DNA from: an uncultured Coriobacteriaceae bacterium | GTDB lineage: Bacteria; Actinomycetota; Coriobacteriia; Coriobacteriales; Eggerthellaceae | Direction of reading: 5' to 3' | NCBI GenBank assembly: GCA_900550385.1 | Contig: URRZ01000035.1 | Span: 1 to 19,516 of the forward strand | DNA length: 19,516 nucleotides | Shown: one piece after another, positions 7,322-13,927 of the stretch | How positions within the stretch are numbered: position 1 is the stretch's first letter | Layout of the letters: each line of letters starts with the position of its first letter | The notes under the pieces: model-generated | Told to the model about the DNA's origin: nothing | What the model saw: the letters and a program-made list of their open reading frames with translations, nothing else | Database searches by the model: none | Program-made: the position numbers and the translations under genes

Positions 7322-7582
7322 AACGATCTCCTTGAACGTTTGTCTTCGGCGCAGCCGCATCGGCCGCGCCGGTCCTTCGCGGGTTCGGTTCGTGCGAGGC
7401 GTTTCCGTTCAAGTCGGGACGTCATCGGAGAACGGCCAAGTCGAAGATCGACCATGGGGCAGGATGGAGGGGCGGATTCGATCTCGGCGCGCAACGATGA
7501 GCCTCGCCTTTTCGGAGGCCTCGCGCAAGATATGGATGATTCCCGCCCGTCAAGGAGGACATGCCTTGCGGCATGGTTAGAT
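7322..7582 (-). promoter_or_regulatory. Long 5' leader of rtcB-prfH with anti-SD segment
   Basis: From the inferred transcription start (about 7582) to the TTG start the leader is about 260 bases. Near its 5' end it can form ATGCC-GCAA-GGCAT (7561-7574), a stem with a GNRA tetraloop. Next comes CTCCTTGA (minus strand, 7557-7550), the exact complement of the rtcB ribosome site TCAAGGAG (7335-7328). Pairing would block initiation. Complementarity to any Shine-Dalgarno site is partly expected from the shared consensus, so regulation is a hypothesis. Confidence 0.35.
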
Positions 7583-7588
7583 AGGCAC

Positions 7589-7617
7589 GTTATACCCTAC
7601 TTGGGCGAATTTGCCAA
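7589..7617 (-). promoter_or_regulatory. Promoter of the rtcB-prfH operon
   Basis: On the minus strand TTGGCA (7617-7612) is followed by a 17-base spacer and TATAAC (7594-7589). This is a near-consensus housekeeping promoter with five of six matches in each box. It sits between the asparagine-synthetase-like gene's terminator and the rtcB leader. Confidence 0.7.
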
Positions 7618-7662
7618 CCGCCCGTCGTGAAAAGGGGGCGGCTGCATCTTCGCATTTCGCCG

Positions 7663-7697
7663 AAAAGGCGCAGCGGAGGGGTCCCGCCGCGCCTTTT
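7663..7697 (-). terminator. Intrinsic terminator of the asparagine-synthetase-like gene
   Basis: AAAAGGCGC (7663-7671) pairs with GCGCCTTTT (7689-7697) around an inner GCGG/CCGC stem. A-tracts and T-tracts on both sides make it usable in both directions. It begins about 10 bases after the stop codon at 7707. Confidence 0.8.
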
Positions 7698-7706
7698 TGG
7701 TTCGCC

Positions 7707-9293
7707 CTAGCGCGCGTCCTCGCCGAAGAACAGCTCGTACCAGCGGATGAACAGGTAGATCGTCCACACGTGGCGCCACAGCAGCGCCTTGTGGCGAGGG
7801 AACCAGATGGGATGGCTCACGCGCGGCTTGCGGCCGAGGAACGCGTCCAGCAGCGCGCCGATCTCGTCGACCTTGAAGAACTCGGCGGCAGCGGGGCTTG
7901 CGAACGCGCGCTCGATGTCGGTGTTGGCGGCGGGGTCGCGCAGCCACGAGCTCACCGGCACGGGGAAGCCCAGCTTCTTGCGGTAGGCCACCTCCTGCGG
8001 CAGCACGCGCGAGGCGGCTTTGCGCAGGGCGACCTTGTTCCCCTCGCCGTCGCGCTTGAAGCGGGAGGGCATGCGCAGCGCGACGTCCAGCATGCGCTTG
8101 TCCACGAACGGCATGCGGATGTCCAGCCCCGTGCCGCGGGAGATCTTGGTGGAGTTGAACAGGATGCTGCCCTCGAAGTAGCTGCGGAACTCGACGTAGA
8201 GCATCCAGGTCAGCGGATCGTACTTGCGGCCTTCCGCGCCGCGCTCCTTCATGAACTCGCGCGTGGTGACCGGCGGGTTGTACTCCTTGAGGTAGCGGCG
8301 CTCCTCGGAGGGGCTCATGATGTGCGTGGAGCCGAAATACACCGGGTCGGGGCCGGCGGCGACGCGCTTGACGTTGCCGTAGACGCTGTAGCCGGCGAAG
8401 AACTCGTCGGCGCCTTCGCCCGAGAAGCACAGGCTCGATTTCTCGGCAACCTTCTTGCAGCCGCAATACAGCGACAGGCCCGCCACGTCCGCGGAGGGCT
8501 GCTCGTAGGCCAGCAGGAACTCGTCGACGTTGCCGAAGAAGTCCTCGGGCGTCACCGAGATGCCCTCGAACTCGCGGCCGAGGTACGCCGCCGTGGCGCG
8601 GGCGTCCTCCTCCTCGCTGACCTCCTGGTCCTCGTAGGACACGCAGAAGCCGCGCCGCGTGGGGCCCTTCGCTAGGATGTAGGAGGAATCCACGCCGCCG
8701 GAGAGGAAGCTGTCGGGCATCTCGCCCTCGTCGCAGATGTCGCGCATGGCGCCTTCCATGGCGGCCTCGATCTCGTCGGCCCAGTCGTCGAGGGTCTTCG
8801 ATTCGTCGGGTTCGAAGGCCAGCTCCCAGTAGCGGCCGAGTTCGAGCCCCTGCGCGCCGAAGCGGAGGAACCCGCCCGGCTCGAGCTTGCGCACGCCCTT
8901 GAACAGGGTGTCCTCGCCGGGGACGTAGGTGAACTCCAGGTAGAACGGGATCATGTCGCGGTTGAGCTCGCGCACGAAACCGGGCTGGCCGAACAGGTCC
9001 TTGATCTGGAGGCCGTAGAGCAGGCGGCCGTCGGCGGTCTGGTAGTAGAACAGCAGCTCCGCGCCGAACGGGTCGCGCGCGCAGAAGATCTCGTCGGTTT
9101 CCGTGTCGTGCAGCACGAAGGCGAACTGGCCGTTCAGGTGGTTGCCCATCTGGTCGCCCCACGCCTGCCATGCGGCGACGAGCAGCTTCTCCTCGCGCTC
9201 GGCGCGCGTGCAGCCGGCGATGTCGACGTCCAGCTCGGCGGCGAGCTCCCTATGGTTGCGGATCAGCCCTGAATAGGCCTTCACTTCGATCAT
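7707..9293 (-). CDS. Asparagine synthetase-like protein lacking the glutaminase Cys
   Basis: The 528-residue protein has the C-terminal synthetase domain of the AsnB/beta-lactam synthetase family: P-loop FLSGGVDSSY (about 197-205), SGEGADEFFAGY, and a late helical region with RMPFVDKRM. The N-terminal part keeps remnants of the Ntn-glutaminase fold (NGQFAFVLHD, ARDPFGAELLFYY) but starts at MIEVKAYSGLIRNHREL. That segment aligns with the FNGEIYNYRELR region, which normally lies about 60-70 residues after the catalytic Cys. No Cys1 or missing segment is encoded upstream in this frame (the 87 codons there are Arg/Pro-rich and unlike the family). The ATG at 9291-9293 has GAGGGG upstream. Such proteins can be ammonia-dependent or act as amide or lactam-forming synthetases. 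It is monocistronic here, so the substrate is unknown. Confidence 0.85.
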   Translation of the reverse strand: MIEVKAYSGLIRNHRELAAELDVDIAGCTRAEREEKLLVAAWQAWGDQMGNHLNGQFAFVLHDTETDEIFCARDPFGAELLFYYQTADGRLLYGLQIKDLFGQPGFVRELNRDMIPFYLEFTYVPGEDTLFKGVRKLEPGGFLRFGAQGLELGRYWELAFEPDESKTLDDWADEIEAAMEGAMRDICDEGEMPDSFLSGGVDSSYILAKGPTRRGFCVSYEDQEVSEEEDARATAAYLGREFEGISVTPEDFFGNVDEFLLAYEQPSADVAGLSLYCGCKKVAEKSSLCFSGEGADEFFAGYSVYGNVKRVAAGPDPVYFGSTHIMSPSEERRYLKEYNPPVTTREFMKERGAEGRKYDPLTWMLYVEFRSYFEGSILFNSTKISRGTGLDIRMPFVDKRMLDVALRMPSRFKRDGEGNKVALRKAASRVLPQEVAYRKKLGFPVPVSSWLRDPAANTDIERAFASPAAAEFFKVDEIGALLDAFLGRKPRVSHPIWFPRHKALLWRHVWTIYLFIRWYELFFGEDAR

Positions 9294-9603
9294 GCGACTA
9301 CCCCTCGTTCGCGTCGGGTTCGGAAAAATCGGTAGCCATGATACACCACGTCCCCGCGCGATCCGCTCTGGCCGCACGCGCACCATCGAAACGAGAGAAA
9401 AGACTGGAGCGCAAAGCCGACTCCATCCACCTCGTCGGCGTAAGAGACAGCTGGGGAATTCCCGGGCGCATCGGCCAGTCGGCGGTGGATGACGCCCGCG
9501 CTCCACCATCCGTTGTTGCGCGGAGGCCTTCTCCGAGGTAATGAAGGAGTGCAATCTTGAAAGGACGGAATGCTCCGCCGCTCTGATGTGGTTTTGATGC
9601 GAT

Positions 9604-9671
9604 GCGCTCTATTCGCGGTATTTTGCCACCAGATGGGTGATCGGCTGGCAGTTTCGCGCAGATAGAGTGCG
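9604..9671 (+). repeat. 68-bp hairpin repeat, copy 1
   Basis: The copy begins GCGCTCTATTCG and ends ATAGAGTGCG, so its ends are inverted repeats of each other. Flanking GATG/CATC extends the arms. It has exactly the same length as copy 2 and shares its arms plus short internal blocks (TTTTG, AGATG), while the rest of the middle differs. Confidence 0.6.
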
Positions 9672-9770
9672 TCATCGCGCTCCGGCATGTCTCATTCTGC
9701 GATTCGGGGTATCGCCGTCAGGCAAAACGTGCTCCAGAGATCGCCTATCGTCATACAGCGTTTGTCGGAC

Positions 9771-9838
9771 GCGCTCTATTCGTGTCGTTTTGACATGAGA
9801 TGCATCAATTTATGCCTGAATTTCGCGAATAGAGTGCG
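9771..9838 (+). repeat. 68-bp hairpin repeat, copy 2
   Basis: GCGCTCTATTCG (9771-9782) is mirrored by CGAATAGAGTGCG (9826-9838), with one G-T style difference. Flanking GAC/GTC extends the arms to about 15 bases. It lies 167 bases downstream of copy 1 in the same orientation. No protein frame explains it. Confidence 0.6.
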
Positions 9839-9921
9839 GTCTCCTAGTCGTTCCCGATTGAGTGGAACCGTGCGTGTGGAACGAGGTGCGGAATGGTCGT
9901 GGAGCGGGCGTTGTGGAACGG

Positions 9922-9966
9922 GGATCCGTTCTACGTTCCATGTGCTGCGAAGCACGGAACGGATCC
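9922..9966. other. Compound stem-loop with GNRA tetraloop
   Basis: GGATCCGTTC (9922-9931) is complementary to GAACGGATCC (9957-9966). Inside, GTTCC-AT-GTGCT (9935-9946) pairs with AGCAC-GGAAC (9951-9960) across a GCGA tetraloop. The two pairings share 9957-9960 and would compete. This could be an RNA switch-like structure or part of a repeat; no gene is attached. Confidence 0.4.
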
Positions 9967-9992
9967 TTTGCCCAACTATCGCAGCAACAGAA

Positions 9993-10020
9993 GAGGCGCC
10001 CGGAATAGGCCAGACGCCTC
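9993..10020 (-). terminator. Terminator of the 120-residue protein gene
   Basis: On the minus strand GAGGCG pairs with CGCCTC (10015-10020 with 9993-9998), extended by wobble pairs, and is followed by TTCTGTT. It lies about 30 bases beyond the stop at 10052. Confidence 0.55.
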
Positions 10021-10051
10021 AGGAAGATGATGGGATGCGCGTTGTTTCGCG

Positions 10052-10414
10052 CTACAGCTCGATGCGGCCGAACTTCGCGAGGATCTCGGTCGCGGCGGTG
10101 CAGGCGGGGCAGTCGCACCACTTGGCGCCCGCTTCCTTGCGCTCGAGCTGCGCGGCCAGCCCAGCGGCGGCGGCTTCCTCGCCCAGCATCTCCTTGGCGG
10201 GGCCTTCCAGGAAGGCGATCACGCCCTCGATCGTGTTCGGGCGTCCCTCCAAGAAATCGACGAGCTTGGCGGTCTCCGCCTCGGCGGCGTCGGGGTTGGC
10301 GGCGACGGCCTCCTTCCAAGCGAGGGCGGCGTCCTTGGTGGCCTGCTTGCTGGAGCCGGCCGTCGCGAGGATGTCGGCGCGCTCCGCCACGAAATCGAGC
10401 AGTTCCTTGTCCAT
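10052..10414 (-). CDS. Small helical protein with CDCPAC motif, function unknown
   Basis: The 120-residue soluble protein is rich in Ala, Glu and Lys and probably all-helical. Near the C-terminus it has a Cys cluster CDCPAC (Cys100, Cys102, Cys105), with only three cysteines in the protein. That could bind a metal, possibly as a dimer, or act in thiol redox chemistry; this is inference. I do not recognise the family. The start is secure: AAGGAGG lies six bases before the ATG at 10412-10414. TATCAT about 45 bases upstream (10459-10464, minus) may be its -10 box. A terminator follows, so it is probably a single-gene transcript. There is no signal peptide or membrane segment. Confidence 0.8.
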   Translation of the reverse strand: MDKELLDFVAERADILATAGSSKQATKDAALAWKEAVAANPDAAEAETAKLVDFLEGRPNTIEGVIAFLEGPAKEMLGEEAAAAGLAAQLERKEAGAKWCDCPACTAATEILAKFGRIEL

Positions 10415-10528
10415 GATGATCCTCCTTGGTCGAAGTTTCCTCTTCCCGCTGTTGTACCATGATACGCGATCAGATGCCGGAATGGCGGATGGCCGACGAC
10501 GCGCCGTGCGTTCGAGGCGCGCTATCTG

Positions 10529-11641
10529 CTATCGCCAGCCGATTCCTTCTGCGATTAAACGCGCTAAAAGGAAGCGATCCCATTCTATGCTGGTCTCCCG
10601 ATAGTGGCCCGGATAGCGGTTGACCCGCGCATCGGTTATAGCGAAGCCGCCATCGATGGGTTCGATCTTGGCTTCGAAGATGCAGTATCCGGTCCAACTC
10701 CGATGGTAATGGAGCACATCGTCCTCGCAGTACATGAACCAGTGATCCTCCATCGCTTCGGGAATATGGCCATGTTCGAGGATCGCCTTCTCCTCGGCGG
10801 AGATCCTGAGCCCCAAGTGGAAATCCTCGTGCCGGCTGGGCATGGGGCGAATCCGCCACGAATCCCTCGTCGCCTTTTCCTCATGATGCGGCAGGGGATC
10901 TTTCCCGGCGAAGCGCTTCGCCGAGTTGCCGATGCCGTTGATCCACAGGTCGAGCGCGGCGCGCTCCCCATCGCTCAGCTCGACGCTGCGAGGCTGGGCG
11001 TCTTTTTCGCATGGCGGTTTCCGTGCCACCAGCAAAGGCATGCCTGCCGGATCTTCCCCCTCGATGCGGATTTCCAGCTTGTCGTTCTCGTAGATGTCGA
11101 TCTCGTCATCGAGCATTTCCAAGAGCGTGCCCGTGAACACCCCGTCGACGCAATCCTCCAGCCTCACATGCGCGGGAACGCGGCCATGGATCCCGCAATC
11201 GACTTGGACTTCGAAGGTGTCGTAGTTGAGAAGCGTCCGCAGCTCGTCGATGCTAGTGGCTTCGAGCATGCGCCGCCTAGCATCGCCGGAGTGGAAAACA
11301 TGGTCGCTCAGCAGCCCGCTTGCGGCCATGGCGTCCTGGTCGGGGATAACCGCCTCGAGGGACAGCGGGCTTTCGTCCACGCATGCCCCGAGTCCGTATC
11401 CGAGATCGTTGACCTCCTCCGGCGCCTTGTCCTTGAGGACCTCCATGCTGCGCGATATCACCGGGCATAGGATCTCGAGCGAGGCGCCCTGTCCGCAGCC
11501 GTCGTATACGAACACGAGGACGGCGTCCGCTTCGGCAGGCCAGGGAAACTCTTCGAGATCGGCGTAGAGCCGTTCCCAAGTGCATTTCAGCACGAGATAG
11601 CGTTCGAACGCCTGCCTGAATGAAAGTTCTCCCAGCTTCAT
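10529..11641 (-). CDS. Conserved-looking two-part protein, function unknown
   Basis: The 370-residue soluble acidic protein is not one I can name. The first 200 or so residues have alternating strands and helices (for example DAVLVFVYDGCGQGASLEI). An acidic linker region and a distinctive C-terminal module of about 75 residues follow, beginning DHWFMYCEDDVLHYHRSWTG. That tryptophan- and tyrosine-rich pattern seems familiar from uncharacterised bacterial proteins, but I cannot attach a function. The start at ATG 11639-11641 is chosen for GGAGGG seven bases upstream; the frame continues 46 codons further upstream without a comparable site. It is transcribed divergently from the dehydrogenase gene at 11892. 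No membrane segment or signal peptide is seen. Confidence 0.75.
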   Translation of the reverse strand: MKLGELSFRQAFERYLVLKCTWERLYADLEEFPWPAEADAVLVFVYDGCGQGASLEILCPVISRSMEVLKDKAPEEVNDLGYGLGACVDESPLSLEAVIPDQDAMAASGLLSDHVFHSGDARRRMLEATSIDELRTLLNYDTFEVQVDCGIHGRVPAHVRLEDCVDGVFTGTLLEMLDDEIDIYENDKLEIRIEGEDPAGMPLLVARKPPCEKDAQPRSVELSDGERAALDLWINGIGNSAKRFAGKDPLPHHEEKATRDSWRIRPMPSRHEDFHLGLRISAEEKAILEHGHIPEAMEDHWFMYCEDDVLHYHRSWTGYCIFEAKIEPIDGGFAITDARVNRYPGHYRETSIEWDRFLLARLIAEGIGWR

Positions 11642-11805
11642 GATGGCGCCCTCCGTTCGGTTTCGATTCGGCCCTGCCGAAGGAGGCGGCTGTTTGCGCG
11701 ATTGCGACCGTGAGGAGATGCCATGCCGACAGCCTTCCTCTCGTTTCAAGCTAAGGGCAGTATCGCTTATGGCGGGCATGCGGGTTGTCCTGAAAAAAGT
11801 ACAAG

Positions 11806-11828
11806 GGGACGGCTCGCCGTCCCGTTTT
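11806..11828 (+). terminator. Terminator-like hairpin upstream of the dehydrogenase gene
   Basis: GGGACGG-CTCG-CCGTCCC (11806-11823) is a 7-bp stem with a four-base loop followed by GTTTT, and an A-tract precedes it. No plus-strand gene lies upstream, so it may insulate the downstream promoter or belong to a leftover transcription unit. Confidence 0.5.
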
Positions 11829-11855
11829 GCCTGCGGGTTCGTCCGGTGCTACGAT
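11827..11855 (+). promoter_or_regulatory. Promoter of the short-chain dehydrogenase gene
   Basis: TTGCCT (11827-11832), a 17-base spacer and TACGAT (11850-11855) give a plausible housekeeping promoter with a leader of about 30 bases. The -35 box overlaps the T-tract of the preceding hairpin. Confidence 0.5.
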
Positions 11856-11891
11856 TCCCCCAATGGTGCAAAGCGGATCGAGGAGGAAACC

Positions 11892-12689
11892 ATGCGCGAA
11901 GAACCTGCTGTGAGGATCGAGGATCTGAAGCCTTCCGCCCATCGGCTGGACGGCAAGGTGGTCATCGTGACGGGCTCAACGTCCGGCATCGGCAAAGCGA
12001 CGGCGATCCTCTGCGCGCACGAGGGCGCCAAGGTCACCGTCGTGGGCCGTCGCGAGCAGAAGGGCGCCGCCGTGGTGGCGGAGATCGAGCGCGGAGGCGG
12101 CGAGGCCATGTACGTCCGCGCCGATATGACCGTGGAAGAGGACGTGCAGCGCGTCGTGGACGCCACGATGGAGCGTTGGGGCAGGATCGACGGGCTGTTC
12201 AACAACGCGGGTACGCTCATCGCGAAGCCGACGCTGGAGCTCACGCGCGAGGACTGGGACGCGTTCCTGAACCTGGACGCGTACTCCTACCTGCGCATGA
12301 TGCAGCTGGTCATCCCCGTCATGGAGCGCCAAGGCGGCGGTTCCATCGTGAACTGCTCGTCGCTCGCCGCGCTCGACAACCAGATCGACGGCGGCGCGCT
12401 GTACTGCTTCGTGAAGGCGGGCGTGAACCACATGACGCACTGCATCGCTGCGGAGTTCGCGGGCAAGGGCATCCGCGTGAACAACATCATGCCCGGCGTC
12501 ATCGCCACCGAGATGGTGCTGTCCGGCCCCGGGGCCGAGGATTTCGACAAGATGGCGGCGCTCATGCCGGCAGGCCGCCCGGGCACCGCGCTGGAATGCG
12601 CCTATGCCGTGCTGTACCTGCTGTCCGACGAATCGTCCTATACCAGCGGCGCGTCCATCGTCATCGACCACGGAATGCGCGGGTACTGA
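11892..12689 (+). CDS. Short-chain dehydrogenase/reductase (SDR)
   Basis: This 265-residue classical SDR is expected to oxidise an alcohol or reduce a ketone with NAD(P). It has the cofactor loop TGSTSGIG (27-34), NNAG (104-107), the catalytic Ser in NCSS (156-157), and Tyr171/Lys175 in the YxxxK motif (YCFVK). The C-terminal MPGVIATEM and SGASIVIDHGM are standard. Arginines after the second strand (VVGRRE) favour NADP(H); this is inference. A 16-20 residue N-terminal extension precedes the Rossmann fold. The start is fixed by GAGGAGGAAACC before ATG 11892. Gut Eggerthellaceae encode hydroxysteroid dehydrogenases of this family, and a bile salt hydrolase lies 3 kb away. A bile-acid substrate is therefore possible, but sequence alone cannot show it. 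It converges on the next gene with only four bases between the stops. Confidence 0.9.
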   Translation: MREEPAVRIEDLKPSAHRLDGKVVIVTGSTSGIGKATAILCAHEGAKVTVVGRREQKGAAVVAEIERGGGEAMYVRADMTVEEDVQRVVDATMERWGRIDGLFNNAGTLIAKPTLELTREDWDAFLNLDAYSYLRMMQLVIPVMERQGGGSIVNCSSLAALDNQIDGGALYCFVKAGVNHMTHCIAAEFAGKGIRVNNIMPGVIATEMVLSGPGAEDFDKMAALMPAGRPGTALECAYAVLYLLSDESSYTSGASIVIDHGMRGY

Positions 12690-12693
12690 TCCC

Positions 12694-13746
12694 CTAGTCG
12701 ACCATCACCCTTATCTGCCAGTCCGCATCGTCGCCGCAGCCGGTGTCGAAGTAGGTCACCGAGATGTTCGCGCGGTTATCGCCTGCCTCCTGCCGCGCGT
12801 ATCGGCTGTAGACCGTCGCCTCGACCCTCTCGTCCGGCGGGGCGGCGAGGAATTGCTCGCAGAAGTCGTCCGGAAGCGCCTCGGGCTCGAGCATGCCCTC
12901 GTATTCGAAGGGGGCGTCGATCGTCGCGACGCCCTCGTGGAGCCGGGCGTATTCGCGTTTCGCGCGCTCGAGGACGGCAGCGCGGTCGCCCGATTCGTCG
13001 ACGGCGATGGAGTAGGCGATGTCCTCGATGACCCCGTCTGCGCCGATGCCCACCGCAACGTAGACCTCGTCGTCGGCATCGCGGTCGTACAGGTAGCCGA
13101 AGACGTCGTAGCCTTCCGGCCGGTATTCGTCTTGCGGGTCGGAGCCGCTCACGGAGGAGCAGGTGGTGCTCAGCCCGCGCACCACCTCGTCATACGTCAC
13201 CGAGGCTGCGGCGCGCGATTGCTCGTTCGCGTCGTGCTGGGCGGAGTAGTACGGCAGGAACGCCGCCAGCATGATCACGGTGCACAGCAGGCAGGGCAGC
13301 GCGGTCAAGATGAAGCGCGGCGGAACCTTCACCTTGCATGCCCGGGCGACGAACTCCGCTTCGCCGGCCATCGAAGAGCTTTCGACGGCGTATTCCTCCA
13401 TCCTGTCCAGCGCATAGGAGATGCTCGGCTCCTCTTCGTCCTTGTAGGTGCCGCGTTTGCCCCTCCTGCCCGCTTTGATGCGGATCTTGGTCCAGGGGGA
13501 TTTTTCCATTCCGAAGCGCGGCACGAGGTAGAAGACGCACAGGCCGGCGATATCCAGCAGGAAGATGCCGATAATCGCCGCGATGCCGATGTAGTTCATG
13601 CCGCCCGCGTGGATGAAGGCATCGTTGATGAAGACCAGGATGCCGAACTCGACGAGCATGAGGGGGCAGAGCACGAGAAACACGCGGCAAAGGCGGGTCA
13701 TCACATAATAGCGCGCCACTAGGCGCTGTTCCTTCTTGGTGAGCAT
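12694..13746 (-). CDS. Three-helix membrane protein with extracytoplasmic domain, unknown
   Basis: The 350-residue protein is not recognised. Hydrophobic helices lie at about residues 20-42, 48-73 and 147-170. A basic cytoplasmic-looking loop (KIRIKAGRRGKRG, about 87-99) is followed by an acidic region before the third helix. The last 180 residues form an acidic domain probably outside the membrane, with two cysteine-containing spots (TTCSS and DTGCGDD) that could pair. AAGGAGG seven bases before ATG 13744-13746 fixes the start. It ends four bases from the convergent dehydrogenase gene, with no hairpin in between, so the transcripts probably overlap. It could be in an operon with the carrier upstream, but a 181-base gap argues for its own promoter. 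Confidence 0.75.
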   Translation of the reverse strand: MLTKKEQRLVARYYVMTRLCRVFLVLCPLMLVEFGILVFINDAFIHAGGMNYIGIAAIIGIFLLDIAGLCVFYLVPRFGMEKSPWTKIRIKAGRRGKRGTYKDEEEPSISYALDRMEEYAVESSSMAGEAEFVARACKVKVPPRFILTALPCLLCTVIMLAAFLPYYSAQHDANEQSRAAASVTYDEVVRGLSTTCSSVSGSDPQDEYRPEGYDVFGYLYDRDADDEVYVAVGIGADGVIEDIAYSIAVDESGDRAAVLERAKREYARLHEGVATIDAPFEYEGMLEPEALPDDFCEQFLAAPPDERVEATVYSRYARQEAGDNRANISVTYFDTGCGDDADWQIRVMVD

Positions 13747-13927
13747 GCGCCGCCTCCTTGGAGCCGTGGACGGATGGGGTCTTCCGCCGTGCCCCGGTTC
13801 GCAGGGCGCGGCGGGTTTCCCTTCGATGCAATTCTAATCCATTCCGTACGGCGGTTCGGCTGCGACGGGGCACCCCCATGTCGGATGGAACGGAGAGTCA
13901 GCGCAAGGGGCGTTCTCGCGTCGAAGA

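Larger units (their letters stand above)
9294..10051. other. Gene-free interval with hairpin repeats
   Basis: I see no supported gene in these 758 bases. Open frames crossing it lack ribosome sites and recognisable protein features, or are antisense extensions of the gene at 10052-10414. The interval carries the two 68-bp hairpin repeats, a compound stem-loop at 9922-9966 and a terminator, each annotated separately. TATCAT on the minus strand near 9338-9343 is a weak -10 candidate for the asparagine-synthetase-like gene. Confidence 0.5.

Noticed and set aside
7319..7360. ATG start 13 codons upstream for RtcB
   Set aside because: It would place the TCAAGGAG ribosome site inside the coding region and add a non-conserved basic stretch; TTG at 7321 fits the family start.
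7561..7584. Seven-codon ORF MPCGMVR with AAGGAGG upstream on the plus strand
   Set aside because: The AAGGAGG is the complement of the leader's CTCCTT segment. There is no plus-strand promoter or downstream gene, so a leader peptide is unlikely.
6332..7630. 432-residue plus-strand frame opposite rtcB
   Set aside because: It is a shadow of rtcB in GC-rich DNA; the rtcB motifs are unambiguous on the other strand.
9604..9838. CRISPR-like repeats
   Set aside because: Only two copies, 100 bases apart, with variable interior and palindromic ends; no array and no cas genes.
9687..10604. 305-residue plus-strand frame
   Set aside because: It crosses hairpin repeats and runs antisense to the gene at 10052-10414, which has a strong ribosome site.
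12694..12710. Terminator between the convergent dehydrogenase and membrane-protein genes
   Set aside because: Only four bases separate the stops and no stem-loop with a T-tract is visible.
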